From positions 1 through 51,618 of the forward strand of contig NZ_JALFLA010000010.1 in assembly GCF_022775115.1 (NCBI RefSeq): a stretch of DNA of 51,618 nt, written 5' to 3'. The notes beneath the pieces are model-generated. The model was given only the letters and a program-made list of their open reading frames with translations. It did not search any database and was not told where the DNA came from. Below, piece by piece: positions 50,088 to 51,618 of the stretch; the stretch's first letter is position 1; every line of letters starts with the position of its first letter. The DNA is from Agathobaculum sp. Its GTDB lineage: Bacteria; Bacillota; Clostridia; Oscillospirales; Butyricicoccaceae. The translations under genes and the position numbers were made by a program.

Positions 50088-50990
50088 TCATTTTTCTTCT
50101 GGTGTTATCTGCTTTTCCCTGTCTTTGGCACAGATCCAAGCCGCCAGCAAAACCATCGGCAGTCCACCCACCAGTCCGACCATCAGCGGTCCAAGCAAAA
50201 GCCGGTCTCCATATGCCGGATTTAGGAAAATTGTCGGAACGCCCACAAAAGCGTTGAACGCTCCATGGCACAATGCGGGAATCCAGATGCAGTTCGTCTT
50301 TTCGTAGAAGAAATCCAACAAAATACCCATGGAAGTTGCAATCAGGCAGAACAGCAGCGGCCCTGTCACGGGAGCGCCCCAATAGGAGGTGCCGTATTCA
50401 TAGCCTGCCAGAAGCATGATCGGCCAGTGCCAGACTCCCCAGATGATCCCACCGGCAATTCTTCCCTTCAGAACTCCCCAGCGGCTTTTCAGCGCGGGAT
50501 ACAACACACCGCGCCAACCGGCTTCCTCTCCCACCGCAAAAAGCATATTCAGCCAGGGGGCATAGGTCAGGGATGCCACACAGCTGATGATGATGTACTG
50601 CTGGACCGACAGGCCACTGCTTTCCAGCTGCCGGATACCCTCTGCTCCCAATGTGTTGTAAATATACGAGAACGATGTGTCCAGCGCATCCGGCACCATC
50701 AGGAAATACAGCACGGCGCCTATGGTTCCCAGGATAGCCGGAACAAACCAGGCGCCCATGATCCAGCGGATGTTTCCTTTAATACGGGGCTTCCAGCCCA
50801 TTCCTTTGACACCTGCTCCGGACAAAACTGCCGCAAGCAGCGGCGCGAACATGGAAACTGCCAATAGCCCCGAGTAGGCCAAGCTGGCCCCGGCTCGAAA
50901 CATCATGCCTGCTGCAATTTGCAGGATCCACGCAATCCCGAAGGCCCAGAGCAGATAGCCCGCAAGGCGATCCTTTTTCCCGTTTTTCAT
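50088..50990 (-). CDS. CPBP-family intramembrane metalloprotease
   Basis: The 300-residue membrane protein (about eight helices) has the family motifs: EEAGWRGVLYPAL (paired Glu and Arg), GVWHWPIMLLAG (His) and CHGAFNAFVG (His). Relatives process prenylated proteins or give immunity to bacteriocins. No bacteriocin gene is seen beside it. The start overlaps the stop of the upstream Cys-rich peptide gene. Confidence 0.9.
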   Translation of the reverse strand: MKNGKKDRLAGYLLWAFGIAWILQIAAGMMFRAGASLAYSGLLAVSMFAPLLAAVLSGAGVKGMGWKPRIKGNIRWIMGAWFVPAILGTIGAVLYFLMVPDALDTSFSYIYNTLGAEGIRQLESSGLSVQQYIIISCVASLTYAPWLNMLFAVGEEAGWRGVLYPALKSRWGVLKGRIAGGIIWGVWHWPIMLLAGYEYGTSYWGAPVTGPLLFCLIATSMGILLDFFYEKTNCIWIPALCHGAFNAFVGVPTIFLNPAYGDRLLLGPLMVGLVGGLPMVLLAAWICAKDREKQITPEEK

Positions 50991-51241
50991 AGTATTCTAT
51001 CCCTTCCCCGAAAATAATTTCTCTGTGCGTATGTACATGCTTCTGCCATTTGTTCTGAAAACGGACGGATTATCAATAATATTGCTTCAATCATTACTGT
51101 CGATTGCCTCAATGATTTGTGATTTCTTTCGCATGCCACAGGTCTTTGCCTTTTTGATTCAATATGGTGTTTTCTGCATTCTTCACAGTCCCCATGACGA
51201 ATACATTTTTCTTTTTTACAAGGGCAGCTTGTATTTTCCAT
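50987..51241 (-). CDS. Small cysteine-rich protein
   Basis: ATG 51241 behind GGAGGTGAG opens an 84-residue frame. The first 38 residues (MENTSCPCKKEKCIRHGDCE, then ECRKHHIESKRQRPVACER) match a short zinc-ribbon-like peptide common in Clostridia, which often ends about there. The remaining 45 residues have no known pattern and may be an extension. The stop overlaps the CPBP start, so they are coupled. Confidence 0.65.
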   Translation of the reverse strand: MENTSCPCKKEKCIRHGDCEECRKHHIESKRQRPVACERNHKSLRQSTVMIEAILLIIRPFSEQMAEACTYAQRNYFRGRDRIL

Positions 51242-51278
51242 TGCATACTCACCTCCGCAAATTCCTGTTTTCTGTCTT

Positions 51279-51617
51279 TTATTTCCGTATCCCTGCTTCT
51301 CTTTCATAGGGTCTGGCATCCAATTTTTCCTTGCAGCCCAGCTTCTTGGCAATATGACCCATAAAGAACCGGGAAATGTGCTTACCAACCAGATTGTACA
51401 TGCGGATCTGCTTTTCCGGCATATATTCCGGCCCGGCAAAGGCATCCACAGCGGCCTTCTCAAAACAGCCGGTTTGAGCAAAGGTTCGTCCCATCTGCGT
51501 AAAAGGAGCCAGCATTTTCTCCCGGTTTTTTTCGTCCACCAGACTGGTTCCAAACATATCCCCCTTGATGAGGGTGCCGGCGTAATCACAGCCGAGCTGA
51601 GCGGGCAGTGTTTCCAG
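51279..51617 (-). CDS. Flavodoxin-like NAD(P)H-dependent oxidoreductase, C-terminal part
   Basis: The frame is open to the window edge, so the N-terminal part with the FMN-binding loop is outside. The visible 112 residues read LETLPAQLGCDYAGTLIKGD, then MGRTFAQTGCFEKAAVDAFA and MYNLVGKHISRFFMGHIAKK, which fits the tail of flavodoxin-fold reductases of the iron-sulfur flavoprotein type. The name rests on the general pattern only. Confidence 0.5.
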   Translation of the reverse strand: METLPAQLGCDYAGTLIKGDMFGTSLVDEKNREKMLAPFTQMGRTFAQTGCFEKAAVDAFAGPEYMPEKQIRMYNLVGKHISRFFMGHIAKKLGCKEKLDARPYEREAGIRK

Positions 51618-51618
51618 G

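Noticed and set aside
1-51618. CRISPR arrays, tRNA or rRNA genes
   Set aside because: No regularly spaced repeats and no cloverleaf or rRNA-like stretches were recognised by eye; a tRNA or covariance-model scan was not possible.

Overview
The window is 51.6 kb of a GC-rich Clostridia-type Firmicute genome. The Gram-positive replicative polymerase PolC, the block uppS-cdsA-dxr-rseP-ispG-polC, frequent GTG/TTG starts, and a close match to butyryl-CoA:acetate CoA-transferase point to a butyrate-forming anaerobe, probably of the Oscillospirales (Butyricicoccus/Agathobaculum/Faecalibacterium-like). The genus is an inference.

Layout. (1) 1-10.1 kb: envelope lipid and isoprenoid genes, polC, then two small uncharacterised genes. 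(2) 10.1-16.8 kb: a histidine operon led by a fused hisZ-hisG gene, then hisD, B, H, A, F, I. A consensus internal promoter follows, driving two tiny one-helix membrane peptides and hisE. hisC and a histidinol-phosphatase are absent here. (3) 16.9-23.1 kb: a SnoaL-like/LytTR regulator; a zinc-uptake operon (Fur/Zur-type repressor with a palindromic operator at its promoter, a Cys-rich membrane peptide, znuA, znuC, znuB, a lipoprotein); a receiver-only response regulator; and an ACT-domain protein.

(4) 23.66-31.66 kb: an 8.0-kb integrated mobilizable element. It splits an XRE-family membrane regulator gene whose two halves lie at 23.09-23.66 and 31.66-31.77 kb. The halves rejoin in frame at a shared CC dinucleotide, and the joined element ends form an attP with CTTTAA/TTAAAG arms exactly 12 bases either side of CC. 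The element carries a large serine recombinase, an HUH-type Rep, an FtsK-like ATPase, five small accessory proteins (including a 59-residue one), an RCC1/SLH surface protein as probable cargo, a small XRE repressor and a cluster of inverted repeats that may be its origin.

(5) 31.9-46.5 kb: chromosomal genes, namely a HAD-LUD fusion, malQ, trmB, pyrE, an aminotransferase with an overlapping Lrp-type regulator, DUF2461, a DnaQ-like exonuclease, a small membrane protein, an AI-2E family exporter, pta, but, a G5/M23 peptidase and a zinc phospholipase C-like protein. (6) 46.6-51.6 kb: a lower-GC accessory zone with a promoter feeding a gene cut after about nine codons, fragments of a decayed mobile element, and several genes with single-base frameshifts (PIN-type, double GNAT, FMN-binding). 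It continues with DUF3795, a CPBP protease, a Cys-rich peptide and a partial flavoprotein. The frameshifts could be real decay or sequence errors.

No tRNA, rRNA or CRISPR array was recognised. All calls come from reading the sequence and recalling protein families; no database search was run.
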